In this document: piece after piece, positions 42,216-52,872 of the stretch
How positions within the stretch are numbered: position 1 is the first letter of the stretch
Layout: the number at the start of each line of letters is the position of its first letter
Source: Prorocentrum cordatum
Lineage: Eukaryota; Sar; Dinophyceae; Prorocentrales; Prorocentraceae
Length of the DNA: 64,000 nucleotides
Direction: 5' to 3'
NCBI GenBank assembly: GCA_963575745.1
Contig: CAUYUJ010011481.1
Location: forward strand, 249,001 to 313,000
Program-made: the position numbers and the translations under genes
The notes under the pieces: model-generated
What the model saw: the letters and a program-made list of their open reading frames with translations, nothing else
Told to the model about the DNA's origin: nothing
The model's database searches: none

Positions 42216-42665
42216 TCAGCCCTAGGCCCCACCCTCCCCTTTGCCGCCCCCGACACGAGTCGGCTACACGCAAGAGTGACCCAGGGTAAGAGTGACCTTT
42301 GGTGCGCGGCTTCGGTGGGGCCGCGGGGAGACCAAACTCAGGCGCGCAAGACGCTACTATCGCATCGCAATCGGTGATCGGGGGACCCCATTGCGCCCGC
42401 ACCAAAGGTCACTCCGGCGAAATGTCACCCTTACGCATCGTCGAACGAGGGCGCCGCCCCGCGCCCGGGGCGGGCCCGCCGAGGTGTCGCCCACGCGCTC
42501 GCCCGTCGAGAGGCCGCTGGCTCCGCCGAGCGCCCCCCGCCGCGGGGCCGCCCGTGGACGCCCCGCTCCCCCCCCCCCGCCGGGGGGGGGGGCTCCGCGC
42601 GCTCCGCTGGGGGAGCCCGCCGGGGCCTCGCCGCGCTCCCGCCCGCGGAGCTCCCGGACTGCCTA

Positions 42666-42813
42666 CCAGACCACCCCAACCCAACCCGAAGACCCGAATT
42701 TCGGATTGGGGGGGGTAAGGGTTCCACATGTGCTTTTTCGATGTTTCCCGACCCCCCCCCCACTGGAAATCGAGGGTAAATCTGAGCCTTCGGGTTGGGT
42801 TGGGGTGGTTTGG
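42666..42813. mobile_element. Foldback element
   Basis: CCAGACCACCCCAACCCAAC...CGAAG at the left is mirrored by CTTCGGGTTGGGTTGGGGTG...GTTTGG at the right (one mismatch in 26). GACT flanks it on both sides a few bases out. Confidence 0.7.
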
Positions 42814-42839
42814 TGGGTGGTGACTCCCGGCCGCTCGCG

Positions 42840-43010
42840 CAGCACAGCTTTGGCCCCGCCACGCAGCGCACACGGCACATGGCTCGCACGACGCCGCTGG
42901 CGCAGCGCGGCTTTGGCACCGCGCGGGCCCCGCCACGCGGCGCACGCGGCACGTGGCTCGCACGACGCCGCCGGCGCAGCGCGGCTTTGGCACCGCGCGG
43001 CGCACGCCGC
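42840..43010 (+). repeat. ~66-74 bp tandem repeat
   Basis: Three units with GCGCGGCTTTGGCACCGCGC and CGGCACATGGCTCGCACGAC. GC is very high (42440-43010). Confidence 0.8.
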
Positions 43011-43180
43011 AGAGCCATGACGCCACACGTACCCTGCACAGACCTCACGCCACATCGCTTACACAGCGAGGCCTGCACCATAACTCCGAACCTACAAAGA
43101 TTGGACCTCCACGGTGCGACAGCTCGCTGTGTGGGATCCATGCTGCCATACAACTCATCGATATAATCCACTATGGCCCC

Positions 43181-43615
43181 CTATGACCTCAAGAACGACC
43201 CACGATATCCCAAAGAGAGCTCTGACAGATCCCAAGATATGGCCCCACTGACGCATGTCGACGTCGTGTCTCCGCAGTCTTCCCCTCGAGCACCCTGGGT
43301 CATCGTGCTCCTTCCATATCCTCCTTTTCCCGTATCCTCCTCCTCCTCCTCCTCATCATCATCATCATCATCAACATCATCTTCATTACTATCCGCATCC
43401 CGATTGAATTTCGTCAGATGGTATGCGAAACCATCTGAACATACAACGTCTCTTCCGTCTGCTCGCCATCCAAGGTCATCCTCCTCCTCCTCCATGTGCC
43501 GCATCGCTACTACTCCTCCTTCGAGCGAGCAACGAAGGCATACATGATTCGCTTCTGGGGGTGATCGGGTCGATCCTACAGCTTCGAACGATGGGCAGAC
43601 TCCCTGTTTTATCAA
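43181..43615 (-). CDS. Unknown acidic protein
   Basis: 144-codon frame starting at ATG 43615. After a Cys-containing start (VCPSFEAVG...VCLRCSLEGG) comes HMEEEEDDLGWRADGRDVVC, then SDGFAYHLTKFNRDADSNED, an Asp/Glu run encoded by ATC/CTC repeats on plus, then TGKGGYGRSTMTQGARGEDC and SGAISWDLSELSLGYRGSFL. Both sides of the acidic run read like ordinary protein, and the opposite strand does not. It could be a complete small gene or one exon. Family unknown. An acidic disordered segment of this kind is common in nuclear proteins. Confidence 0.5.
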   Translation of the reverse strand: MIKQGVCPSFEAVGSTRSPPEANHVCLRCSLEGGVVAMRHMEEEEDDLGWRADGRDVVCSDGFAYHLTKFNRDADSNEDDVDDDDDDEEEEEEDTGKGGYGRSTMTQGARGEDCGDTTSTCVSGAISWDLSELSLGYRGSFLRS

Positions 43616-43796
43616 CTAACAGCCCTGCCACTTCCCTGGCCAAATTCACTCGCCTGGGCACAAATCCTGGATGGGCTGCTGGGGATATGCGAACCAACGC
43701 CTTTTCTCTGGATCAGGGCTCCGCAGCCGGCGGCGCCACACACCGCTCTTGGCCGCTCTCGGGCCTGAGGAATCACGATTGGGGCGCTCGCGTGCG

Positions 43797-43960
43797 AGGA
43801 CGCTGTGGGGAAATCGAAGGGTACCGATACCGGCACTCCCCGGACCTCTCCCGCGGTGCGTTCTGACCAGGGCTCCGGGGCGAATCTTGCGGTGGCGACG
43901 AGGGCCGCCCAGGCCCCCCCAAAAGGAGAACACCAGGGAAGGGTAGAGGCATGGGTACCT
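43797..43960 (+). repeat. Dispersed repeat D2, copy 1
   Basis: GGTACCGATACCGGCACTCC, GCGTTCTGACCAGGGCTCC, CGGTGGCGACGAGGGCCGCC, then GGTACCTCTTCCTCCCC. The ends are roughly inverted (GGTACC...GGTACC). Related copies are at 55258-55390 and 58405-58560, and the core GGTGGCGACGAGG also occurs at 39844. Confidence 0.7.
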
Positions 43961-43961
43961 C

Positions 43962-44140
43962 TTCCTCCCCCTCCTCCTCCTCCTCCTTCCTCCTGCTCCT
44001 TATCCTTCTCCTGCCCCCTTCTCCTCTTCCTCCTCCTCCTCCTCCTCCTCCTCCTCCTTCATCTCTCCTCCTCCTCCTCCTCCTCCTCCTCCTCCTCCTC
44101 CTCCTCCTCCTCCTCCTCCCTCCCCCTCCCCCCGCAGCAC
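43962..44140 (-). repeat. (CTC)n tract
   Basis: About 180 bp of CTC/CTT on plus. Explains Glu- and Gly-run frames on the minus strand. Confidence 0.95.
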
Positions 44141-44280
44141 CCGGTGCTCGCTGTCTGTGCGACTCCCTGCCGGCATGCCCTGCAGGCCCGGGGAGCCACC
44201 CAGAGGCCCGGGGCTGCTGGGAGACTGCCCTTCCCCTCCGTGCACGAGCCGCCCGCTCCTCCTGCTCCGGTGGCAGCTCC

Positions 44281-44500
44281 AGGGAGCCTCCCACACCATC
44301 GCGTCGGCTCTTGCGGATCGACGCTGAATCGACGCTCGATCAACGCTAATCGACACCAAATCGGCGCTAAAAATCGGCGCCGTGCGAGGCTCACCGACGC
44401 GAGAATCGCACCATCTCATCGACTACCAGGCGCAGCTCGACGCCAATGCACCCTGAAGACGGCAATGACGAGGGCACACAAGCCTCCCGTGATTTGCTGC
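44281..44500 (+). repeat. GAATCGACGCT-type element, copy 2
   Basis: GGGAGCCTCCCACACCATCG, repeated GATCGACGCTGAATCGACGC, then CACACAAGCCTCCCGTGATT. Related to 19867-20025 and 51030-51195. Confidence 0.65.
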
Positions 44501-44631
44501 CGCATCACCCCAAGATCTTGCTCGGCGCGTGGTGCAAATCTGGCCGAGTCGGAAGGGTCGACGCTCGCGTCTTGCTTCCACGGTGGCCAGGGGGACCAGC
44601 AACAAAATGAGCGACACGGACGGCAAGAGCA

Positions 44632-44811
44632 TACAGTCGGGGCGTTGACCTAAGGAACCCTAAATAAGGAACGAGCCCCCTTTTTCCCATACGTTAAACT
44701 TCGATTTCCCATCGAAACCCTAAGCAAAACCAAAGGCGAACTGCAAAACAACTAAGGAACACCGAGCCCCTCCCTAACGAAAAGGGTTCCTTCTTCAGGG
44801 CCCCGACTGTA
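44632..44811. mobile_element. Short TIR element (MITE-like), copy 2
   Basis: TACAGTCGGGGC at 44632-44643 and GCCCCGACTGTA at 44800-44811 enclose an interior about 85 percent identical by eye to the copy at 5915-6095. No perfect longer target duplication than TA is seen here. From here to about 46010 I see no supported gene, only GGA-rich and CCAAGATGGC-type sequence. Confidence 0.85.
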
Positions 44812-46018
44812 GAGAAGGGAGACAGAAGCGAGTCGGAGACTTGGAGGGACGAGGAGGATGGACACAGAAGGGAGGAGGAATGGTGAGGAAGGAGCAGGAA
44901 GAGGAGTGACTCGCAGGGAGGGAGGAGGCGAATGAGGATGAGGGAGGACGCAGGAGCAGAAGAAAGAGCAAGAGGTGATCCTTAATCTGTTCCATCGTGG
45001 ATTGAGGATGACAGGTGTACAGTTGAAGGAGGGATTTGAACACATTGCTTGATCAACAAAGTGGCACGGCACAGAAGCTCAGGGTCGGCGTCTTAGCAAA
45101 GCGCGGAAGATCCTGTACAGCATCATGAAAATCATCAACGAGACCATGACCGCCTCCGCTCAACTGGAGAGCCATACCAGCTGCACATGCACGAGTTCCA
45201 TGAGCCTTGTGGGCCTAGGTGGTTTTGCAGATTAGCTATTCCAGCCTCCTTCTGCCCTTTCGGGGAAAGGTTTACACTTCTCCGACCCCCCTCGCCCATG
45301 GCATGGACCCCCCCCTCCCCCCGCGGCCTGTTGGATGGTCCAATATGGCCCACGATGGCTCCAAGCTGGCTCCAAATACCCCAAGATAGCCTCCAAGATT
45401 TTGGCAATGTAGCCCAAGATGGCTCAATATAGCCCCCAACATGCCTCCAAGAAGCGCCATGACCGTCCGAATACGGCTCCAAGTGGCCACGGAGCCCCCT
45501 CACCCCCACCTCCCGCGCGAGATCAACATACTTTCTAAATCTAAAGCAATATAGTGATGCGTTGCGATCGAAATCCCTTCCGACGGGCGATTGGGGCCTC
45601 AAAATGGTTTCACAATCACAAAAGAAAAACTCCAGGGAGGGCCAATGAGGGGCCCAAGAGGGCCCCAATAGGACACCCAGCGGCCAATGTGCGGACTCTG
45701 CGGGGGATGGGATGGGGTGGGCGGGGTTGGTGGGGCGGATTCATCATCCCCCTTGTTTGATCGATGGTGCCTTAAACATGGCCCCGAGAGGGCCCAAAAC
45801 TGGGCCACGTAGGCTGCCAAGAGGCTCCCATATCGAAAGGTCCGCGACGGCATGGATGTTTCACTTCTGGGCCTGCTCAGAAGGATCGCGATCATCGGCT
45901 TGACGATTGTTCCTCTGCATGCTCCTAACTTGCCTGATCGCTACAACTCGCTTGAACGTCGTTTCTTGATGTGCTCGCGAAGATACGCGAAGCTGTACGA
46001 ATTGACATATGTGCGCAG

Positions 46019-46255
46019 TCAAGTGTGGTTCATGCACTTCCACTGTAGATGTGCAGATTGCACCATGTACGCACACATGCCCGCACGATGTGCACATGAC
46101 AAGTGCAAGATGCTTGAACTGTGGCAGCAGACTCGCAAGTGAATGCAGGGATGTGCAACACCTAATCGGGCCGCCTCAGAGTCGCCATAGCCAAACTGTT
46201 GCACGATGTCCTGCCGAATCACTGCGATATGGGCATTCATGGTAGCACAACAAGA
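46019..46255 (+). CDS. Possible Cys-rich reading frame
   Basis: 78-codon frame with CAVKCGSCTS, APCTHTCPHDVHM and ARCLNCGSRLASECRD, which resembles paired metal-binding knuckles. The overlapping frame 45852-46142 is also Cys/His-rich because the DNA contains GATGTGCA-type near-repeats. Either may be chance. The region has a more balanced GC content than its surroundings. Confidence 0.2.
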
Positions 46256-46611
46256 ACGAGGTCAACTTCCAATCCCACTCGAACGCATCACTTACACAAA
46301 GCACGGTAAACAGTAGTGAACCAAACAAGTAACGAATCACGTCGATGCTTCAGCACACGTGGCAGAAGGCCTCCGATAATAAACTGTCTGACCCCAACCG
46401 CTGCTGCGAACGGCCATGCGCCGAACTCTGCTGGGGAATCCGGACAGAGGAGGGGTATAATGAGTAAGAAGAGTCGCGTGGGTGGGGTTATGAAGGGAAG
46501 AGAGTTATGTCTGCATGTCTTTCTTTATTTATCTCTCTCTCTCTCTTGCTCTGCCCATCTACGCAAGCTCTTCAAGAACTTATGAGGACGTGTCCTCGGG
46601 TAGGGGCAAGC

Positions 46612-46740
46612 TTTGCATTTGGGAACGGGCGATGACATGAACATGAAAATTCAGAGGTCCGCGCGGGTTCCTCGGATCGGCGGTGGAGCCACACGACGAC
46701 GATCGACGTCCTGGGGCCTCTGGAGGCCCCAGGACGTCGT
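46612..46740 (+). mobile_element. Foldback family FB1, left half with strong hairpin
   Basis: GGGAACGGGCGATGACATGA, then GAGGTCCGCGCGGGTTCCTC matches the left arm at 11834. Instead of a right arm it has a 34 bp near-perfect palindrome with arms at 46705-46720 and 46723-46738 (GACGTCCTGGGGCCTC). Confidence 0.7.
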
Positions 46741-47229
46741 CGTTCATCGCCGTCGTCGCCGTCGTCGCCGTTGCCGTCGCCGGATGCCCGAGAAGCTGAC
46801 AAACTCGGAGCCGCACGACGCCATGACCCTGTCGCCAGGAGACGCTAGGCAGAGGCGAATGTCTCGCACGCGTATGAACCCAAGCTCCTTCTGTTCCTCG
46901 TCCTCCTCCCTCTCCTTGTTTTCCTGTTCCTCCTCTTCCCCCCTTCCTCCTCCTGGGGGGCAAGCGAGCACGACGCCTGCGTACACCACAACAGCCGCAT
47001 GCAACACAACGCTGGTGTACACCGTAACGCACGCATGCACAACAACGCCTGCATACGCCGCTGTTACACCGCGACAGCCGCGTGCACGGGGGGGCGGGGT
47101 TCGCTCCACAACCCGCCGTACGGTCGTTGCCCTTACGAGAGGGGGGGGCTGACCCCCCGTGACAAGCGTTACCGGCGGGGGCGATAAAAAATCCAAGACA
47201 CAGAGGGCACGAACATTAGACTCGACCAG

Positions 47230-47395
47230 GATAGTAAGGATGCGCGGTAAGGATGCAAGGGCCTTGAAACGCCATGTTGACGTTTCCCGTGCGGAGCGCA
47301 GCAGAATGCCGACGGATGCCGAACACCGAGGGGGCACGGATGCGAGGGTAGCCTTGGGAAGTTGTCCCATCCTTACAGGGCAATTTTTAATACAT
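47230..47395 (+). repeat. Dispersed repeat R2, copy C
   Basis: AGGATGCGCGGTAAGGATGC...GAATGCCGACGGATGCCG...CCTTGGGAAGTTGTCCCATC. It shows the uninterrupted sequence of the site occupied by the LTR-like element in copy A. Confidence 0.8.
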
Positions 47396-47512
47396 AGTAC
47401 AAAAAACAAACGCATGGGATATTTGATATCATCGTTGTTTTTAACACTAACTCCCCGCATGTTTAATACGTGATCCGCACGCGGAGCATGTATCAAAAAC
47501 GCCACTGTACTA

Positions 47513-47722
47513 TCATGGTTTACTGTAAGGCACCCTCCGCGAACCAACCTCGATCTTATACCCCTCGTCCGACTGGAAGGTGAGGCGAGGCGGGGCCAGC
47601 GCGCGGCCTCGCCGTGATGGGCGGAGAGGGGGCCTCTGGGGGGGGCCCGTGCGCAGCGGCCCGAAGAGCCCTCGGTTCGCGCTGCCCGCGCGTGGGCGCC
47701 CGGTAGCGGCGGGTGTGGGGGG
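47513..47722 (-). CDS. Possible last exon, unknown
   Basis: Minus-strand frame with GSANRGLFGPLRTGPP, then LAPPRLTFQSDEGYKIEVGS and stop at 47515-47513. It lies beside a (CTC)n tract. Only the last 30 residues look protein-like. Confidence 0.3.
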   Translation of the reverse strand, partial: PPTPAATGRPRAGSANRGLFGPLRTGPPQRPPLRPSRRGRALAPPRLTFQSDEGYKIEVGSRRVPYSKP

Positions 47723-48018
47723 GCTCCTCCTCCGCCTCCTCCTCCCCCTCCCCCTCCCCCCCCTTCTCCACCTCCTCCCCCTCCTCCCCCCCTCTTCTCC
47801 TCCTCCTCCTCCTCCTCCTTCCCCCCCCCCCCCCCCCTCCCCTCCTGCTCCTCCTCCTCCTCCTCTTCCTCCTCCTCCAGCTCCCTCCTCCTCTCCTCCT
47901 CCTCTCTCCTCCACCTCCTCCTCCCCTCCCCCCTCCACCTTCCTCCTCCTCCTCGTACTCCTCCTCCTCCGCCTCCGCCTCATCCTCCTCCTCCTCCTCC
48001 TCCCCTCCTCCTCCTCCA
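47722..48018 (-). repeat. (CTC)n tract
   Basis: About 300 bp of CTC, CCC and CTCCTT on plus. Confidence 0.95.
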
Positions 48019-48189
48019 GGGGGCTGTCGGGAATCGGATACATGAAGATCTCCTCTCCCTCTTCCTCTTTCATTCCACGTCCTTCTATCAATAACCTCTC
48101 CCCGTCGCACCCCGAGGCTGGTCGAACGGGCGGGCAAGGCGTATCACCTCAGAAGTCCTCACTATTTACGAATATGATGTTCAAACATG

Positions 48190-48615
48190 GACAACAGTTT
48201 CACAAGTGGAGGGCGAGTCAGTATCAAAATGTGTCTCTCGCCTACGCTCCGCGAACATTCGTATTAAAACATTGCACGAGTGTATCGGAGAGTGGGAGTT
48301 TTTCTTCTTTTTTAGATATGTATATATATAACAAACAAAAAAACGTGGCTCTCGCCTTAGTGCCATGCACATTCGTTTGACCACCGTTGCATCAGTTTCA
48401 TGGATTGAGGGCGGGTGGTTTTCAAAATGTGGCTCTCGCCTCAGCGCCGTGGACATTAGTTCGTGTGGATTGAGGGCGGGTGGTTTTCAAACTGCAGCTC
48501 CTGCCTTAGCGCCGCGCACACGTGTTTCAAACATGTGCAATCGTGCCACGGATTGAGGGCGGCTCCTTTCCAAAATGCGGCTCGTGCCTTGGCGCCGCGT
48601 ACCTTGGCTTGAAAT
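48190..48615 (+). repeat. ~65-85 bp tandem repeat
   Basis: About five diverged units with GATTGAGGGCGGGTGGTTTT, CAAAATGTGGCTCTCGCCT and AGCGCCGTGGACATT. Unit spacing varies. Confidence 0.8.
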
Positions 48616-48649
48616 ATTAGCGATAGTCTCAGTCGTTCTCATGGTTCAA

Positions 48650-48815
48650 GGGTGCGTTGGAACGACTCAGGTCAGCCAGCACGCAGCAGTTACGTTGGTT
48701 CGTGGTGTTGAAAACCCCGGAAATGCGTTCTGGTACGATTCAGGCTCGCCAAGACGTAACAATCAAAGTAACTCGTGGCGCCGGAAACCTGAGAATTGTG
48801 TTTTGGCATGCTTCA
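48650..48815 (+). repeat. 73 bp tandem repeat
   Basis: Two and a half units (near 48654, 48727 and 48800) with GCGTTGGAACGACTCAGG-like and TTCGTGGTGTTGAAAACC-like sequence. The small frame 48575-48856, which starts with a hydrophobic Ile/Val stretch, overlaps this repeat and is not called as a gene. Confidence 0.7.
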
Positions 48816-48969
48816 AGATGTTCACGCGGTCGTCCCGCAACGGGGCAATTCCCTAAGAAGGAGGGTTCTTGGAGCAGGGTGTTGATGAGTCTTAGGTATG
48901 CCCTGTTCCTCCTCCTCCTCCTCCTCCTCCTCTTACTCTTCCTCCTCGGCTGCATGCAACTGCGCGTCG

Positions 48970-49110
48970 ACAAATACTGGTTTTACGCACGATGGCACAG
49001 CGATCTTACGCCGCGGCCTACGTGGGCCGCCTCCGTGGCACGCCACTTTGGAGACGAGAGCCCTTACGCGGGACCTTAGGCGGGCAGCTTATGCGCCAAT
49101 GTCGGCGACG
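48970..49110 (+). repeat. Dispersed ~140 bp repeat D3, copy 1
   Basis: GATGGCACAGCGATCTTACG...CCCTTACGCGGGACCTTA. Diverged copy at 52108-52250. In both, one plus frame reads RALTRDL followed by Tyr-Ala six residues on. Confidence 0.6.
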
Positions 49111-49897
49111 AAGACACCCTTTTTTCGTCTGGCTCCTGCGGCGACTCCCCGAGCTGGGAGCGACCGAGTATCGAAGGCAGTGCCCACTGGTGGCGTCGAA
49201 GGCAGCTGCATGCAACTGCATGTGTCCCACTCCCCTATTGAACGCCTACCCTGGTTATCGTTTCGTCCTTCCGCCTCACCCCTCAGATGTCTTCCTCGAC
49301 AGCATCCCCCTCGTCGTCGTTGTCGTCGCCAATTCCGTCGTCGCCTCAACTGTCACCGTCAGCCTCGTGATCATAATCCTATCCCGCCCGCCCACTCTTC
49401 TCCTCTCAACCCTGTTATCAGATTTGACGGGTCGTTGGGGCGGCCAGGATCGACATGCAAGTCCGCAGGTAACTGGCGTAATGAGGCGTCATACAACGTA
49501 GGGGGGGACGACCCGATGTCCATTGGCTTGGGCGACGGGTCGTCTTCCTCCGTCTCCTCGTAACATCCCTCAGTATGATCATCCAACAACTGAAATACAC
49601 GATGACTCCACAAAGCTCCTTCGAGTAGCTGGAGTACATCACCCTCCCATAAAGCCTGGAAGCGCGAGGCGCAAAGGTGACCCCTCACGCCCAACAGTGC
49701 GTGCGTCTAGGCACTACATCGGTCACCCGTTCCAATGCCATTCTGCACCTTTCCGCGGACGCCTTGGGTACACATCCTCCTCCTCCTCCTCCTCCCCCCG
49801 CCCCTGGACATCCCCACACACTTTCTGAAGTGATGCTCAGCCGTGTGCTTGTCGCGCCTGCTTCCATCGAGCCTGGAAAGACCCCTGTCGACTATAC

Positions 49898-49997
49898 NNN
49901 NNNNNNNNNNNNNNNNNNNNNNNNNNNNNNNNNNNNNNNNNNNNNNNNNNNNNNNNNNNNNNNNNNNNNNNNNNNNNNNNNNNNNNNNNNNNNNNNN
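49898..49997. other. Assembly gap (100 N)
   Basis: Exactly 100 N, the usual placeholder for a scaffold gap of unknown size. Sequence order across it is not proven. Confidence 0.99.
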
Positions 49998-50300
49998 CTA
50001 GCGGGCGGGTCGGGCGGGTCGGGTCGGGTCGGGCGGACCCTAACGGTCGGGTCGGGCGGGCGGGACATTAAAGTGTGGGGCGCGCTCGACCGAGCACGCG
50101 CGAACCCTGACGGGCTGGTCGAATCGGGTCGGGCGGACCCAAGCGGGCGGGTCGGGTCGGGTCGGGCGGGCGGACCCCAACGGGCGGGTCGGGTCGGGCG
50201 GGCGGGACATTAAAATGTGGGGCATGCTCGACCGAGCACGCGCGAACCCTAACGGGAGGGTCGGGTCGGGCGGGCGGACCCTAGCGGGCGCATCGGGTCG
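49998..50300 (+). repeat. GGGTC/GGGCG repeats with a 142 bp higher-order unit
   Basis: GGTCGGGTCGGGCGGGCGG runs alternate with the segment GACATTAAAGTGTGGGGCGC...GAGCACGCGCGAACCCT, which occurs at about 50065 and again at about 50207. Likely the cause of the assembly gap just before it. Confidence 0.85.
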
Positions 50301-50304
50301 GGCA

Positions 50305-50440
50305 GTTTCGCCGACGGCAGCTGGTTTCGCCGACGGCAGCTGGTTTCGCCGACAGCAGCTGGTTTCGCCGACGGAGCTGGTTTCGCCGACGGAGCTGGTT
50401 TCACCGGACGGCGAAACCAGCCGGGCGAAACCAGCGGTCG
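50305..50440 (+). repeat. 18-21 bp tandem repeat (CAGCTGGTTTCGCCGACGG)
   Basis: Five direct units followed by two inverted ones (GGCGAAACCAGC), making a small palindrome at the right end. Confidence 0.85.
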
Positions 50441-50489
50441 CCATATGGGCGAGGCCTCCGGTGGCAACTCAAGAGACCGTCGTCAGTGT

Positions 50490-50740
50490 ATGTTTAGGTC
50501 GTTGTCGTGGGCGTCTTTTATTCGGCGTTTCGACATTGGGCGGCAAGAGGGGGGAAGGGGGCATCTGGCTCTGGACCTCTGCTCAGTGCGACTGTTTGCA
50601 AGAGTGCGGCGCCTCTGGGGGAGACTCCACCCGCCCGACGCAGGCGCCACAAAACGGCCAAGATCTACTCCATGGGGAGGGGTGGGGAAGGGGGGGGGGC
50701 TGGGGGGTCCGCGCCCATCGGCAAAACCATGAATCAAAAA
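50490..50740 (-). repeat. Dispersed ~240 bp repeat D4, copy 1
   Basis: Shares GACCTCTGCT, ACTCCACCCGC, AACGGCCAAGATCTACTC-like and ATCGGCAAAACCA-like blocks in order with 62205-62425. The minus-strand frames of both copies look alike (for example GVDLGRFVAP), so a decayed coding segment is possible. Confidence 0.7.
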
Positions 50741-50773
50741 ACGATCACGTTTCTCCTTCGACGCACCCGCTTC

Positions 50774-50935
50774 TGAAGGGGCCCTGAGACACACAAATAG
50801 ATACACACAAATAAAAGGATCCGCCATATGTTCCCATATTTTCTGGGTTTTTGTCTTCCCCCCCACTTCCCATATTTTCCCATATTTTCTGGGAATCGAC
50901 GAACAATTGTGTCTGTGTGGTTTTTCCCCTCCTGA
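50774..50935 (+). mobile_element. Solo-LTR-like element, copy 3
   Basis: 162 bp, TGAAGGGGCCCTGAGACACA to CCCCTCCTGA, with duplication GCTTC at 50769-50773 and 50936-50940. It is in the same orientation and has the same interior as copies 1 and 2, more than 36 kb away. It abuts the D4 repeat. Confidence 0.85.
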
Positions 50936-51029
50936 GCTTCGATTGTCCCGACTCTCGGCGGCGCCGGTGCCGGGCCATGCGGTGCTCGCCCACGGGCCGC
51001 CGGCCGTGGCGGCTTCGGCGGCAACTCGT

Positions 51030-51195
51030 GGGAGCCACCCGTACCAACATGTCGGCTCCTGCGAATCGACGCTCGTCGACGCTGAGTCGACGCTGAGTCG
51101 ACGCCAGGCGACGCGAGATAGGCGCTATTGCATCGACTCCCAGACGCTAGTCGACGCTGAAGACGGGATTGAGGGGGGATGCCAGGCTCCCATGA
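51030..51195 (+). repeat. GAATCGACGCT-type element, copy 3
   Basis: GTGGGAGCCACCCGTACCAA, TGCGAATCGACGCTCGTCG, GACGCTGAGTCGACGC twice, then CCAGGCTCCCATGATTCG. Termini are roughly inverted. Confidence 0.65.
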
Positions 51196-51516
51196 TTCGT
51201 TATCGAGGAAGCCCACTTCGCGCTGCCGATTCTGGGACGAGAAGGATGTCATGATGAGATTGGGAGCTCCCGAACCTTCCACGACGTCCGTCTCTGCAGT
51301 CTGAGCGGAACAGGACAATTCGGAAATCCTGGAAGGCATCACTGTCAGGATTTCATGCTCCTCTAACATTCCCCCGCACCTGGTACACCGCAAAGCATGT
51401 AAGTTGTGGACCCGGATCGCGCGCGCGCGTGCTCGCGATTTTGGCTGGGACCGCTGCTTCCGATCCAACAGCCGATTCGGCGTCAACGCGGTTGCCAGAG
51501 GCGTCATGGAGACTGC

Positions 51517-51696
51517 AGCAAAGAACTGCATACACACAAACGTTCGGAGCCCCGGGCGCGCTTCTCGGACTGGCGCTGGACCTCCGTCCTTGGCGCGCGG
51601 AGCGCGCCATGAGGAGGCGCCGCCAGGAGGGTGCCAGCGCCAATCAAAGCATCCCGCGCGGAGCGCCGAAAACTTATGTTTACGCCGCTCTTTGCT
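51517..51696. mobile_element. Foldback element, family FB1, copy 2
   Basis: Inverted arms AGCAAAGA...CATACACACAAACGTTCGG and its diverged complement ending TCTTTGCT, with the same central palindrome type as copy 1 (GGCGCGCGGAGCGCGCC). Confidence 0.8.
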
Positions 51697-52107
51697 CTTC
51701 GGATGAAATCGCCCAACTAATTGCCCCTCGACAGACTTACTGTACGCCTGCGTACGAGACGCCGGCGATCTGCACGCAGGATGAGCCAATGCGCCGGCAA
51801 CCCACCTCAGCGCGCGTGCGTCGTGCAATGGAAAAGAAGAGACTCTCTTCTCCAGATTCGTGTGTACCGTTGGTAAGGCTTCGGAGTTGCGCGCAGACAA
51901 CCCCTTATGTAATCCCAGCTGGCATCATCATTTCCAGCTGGCCTCAGCAGGCCAATCGAATAATTAGTCCTTGGCGGTCTCAACACCAAACCCTGGTGCG
52001 CGGAAAGCCCCAAGGGCGCCGCTGGAGGCAGCGCCAGGCTCCTGAGAGGACTACTCGGTGGGCCCCTGAACGCCAGCCGGGACAATATGTGAGCGAAGAA
52101 CAGAAGC

Positions 52108-52250
52108 GGGTTGACGCAGGATGGCATAGCAGCCACACGCTGCGGCTTACACGAACCGCCAAAGTGGCACACCGGGCGGAGAGCAGGGCACTTACACGCG
52201 ACCTGACACGGGAAGGCTACGCGCGACTGCCCACGCCGTTGACCCCGCTC
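52108..52250 (+). repeat. Dispersed ~140 bp repeat D3, copy 2
   Basis: GATGGCATAGCAGCCACACG...GCACTTACACGCGACCTGAC, aligned with 48970-49110. Confidence 0.6.
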
Positions 52251-52489
52251 TCGCCGCCGGCCACACATTGGGGGGGGGCCTGCGCGTGCGCAATCCGAAG
52301 TCTTACCACTCAACGCGCGGCAGCCAGCGCGAGGCCCAGGCCGGAGCACCGACCTTCTGCGTCCTCCTCCTTCCTGCTCGTCGTCCCTCATCCCTCCTCC
52401 TCCCCGGCAAGTGTCCCAATCCCTGGCGGCCTCCTCTCCGTTCCTCTCCCTCTCCCTCTCTCTCCTCGTCCGCATCCTCCTCGTCCGCG

Positions 52490-52668
52490 TCCTCTTCTTC
52501 CTCCTCGTCCCCGTCCTCCTTCCTCCTCCCCCTCCGGCTCCTCCGCCTCCTCCACGTCTTTCCTCTCCTCCTCGCCCTCCTCCTCCTCCTCCTCCTCCTC
52601 CTCCTCCTCCTCCTCCTCCTCCGCGTCTTCCTCCTCCTCCTCCTCCGCGTCGTCCTCCGAGGCCAAGA
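52490..52668 (-). repeat. (CTC)n tract
   Basis: About 180 bp of CTC with a few CGT/CGC interruptions on plus. Read on minus it gives Glu/Asp runs that may be part of the neighbouring exon's downstream intron or exon. Confidence 0.95.
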
Positions 52669-52712
52669 CTCCTAGCGCCTCGCCGCGGCGCCCGCCCTGG
52701 GGCGCGACTCAC

Positions 52713-52872
52713 CAGTCCGCGGGGGTGGGGCCCGCGCACGCCGCCGACGTGATCGCGGTGGTCACTTTGCGGGACAGGGCTCGGCGCAGAGGCACGCCTC
52801 CTGGGCGCCGCGCGCACGAGTGGAGGGCAGAACATCCCCCCCCGTATGAATCCCCCCGACGAGCGAAGCCGT
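52713..52872 (-). CDS. Exon-like fragment with a strong donor site
   Basis: Open minus-strand frame containing ARRPGGVPLRRALSRKVTTA and ITSAACAGPTPAD, G/C-rich at third positions, ending exactly at CTG/GTGAGT (donor at 52712-52707). The combination of protein-like sequence and consensus donor argues for a true exon. The next exon may be the acidic frame near 52388-52666. Family unknown. Confidence 0.45.

Noticed and set aside
49998-50300. Telomere-like GGGTC repeats
   Set aside because: The unit is not the TTTAGGG type expected, it is interrupted by a 142 bp unique segment, and sequence continues for 14 kb beyond.
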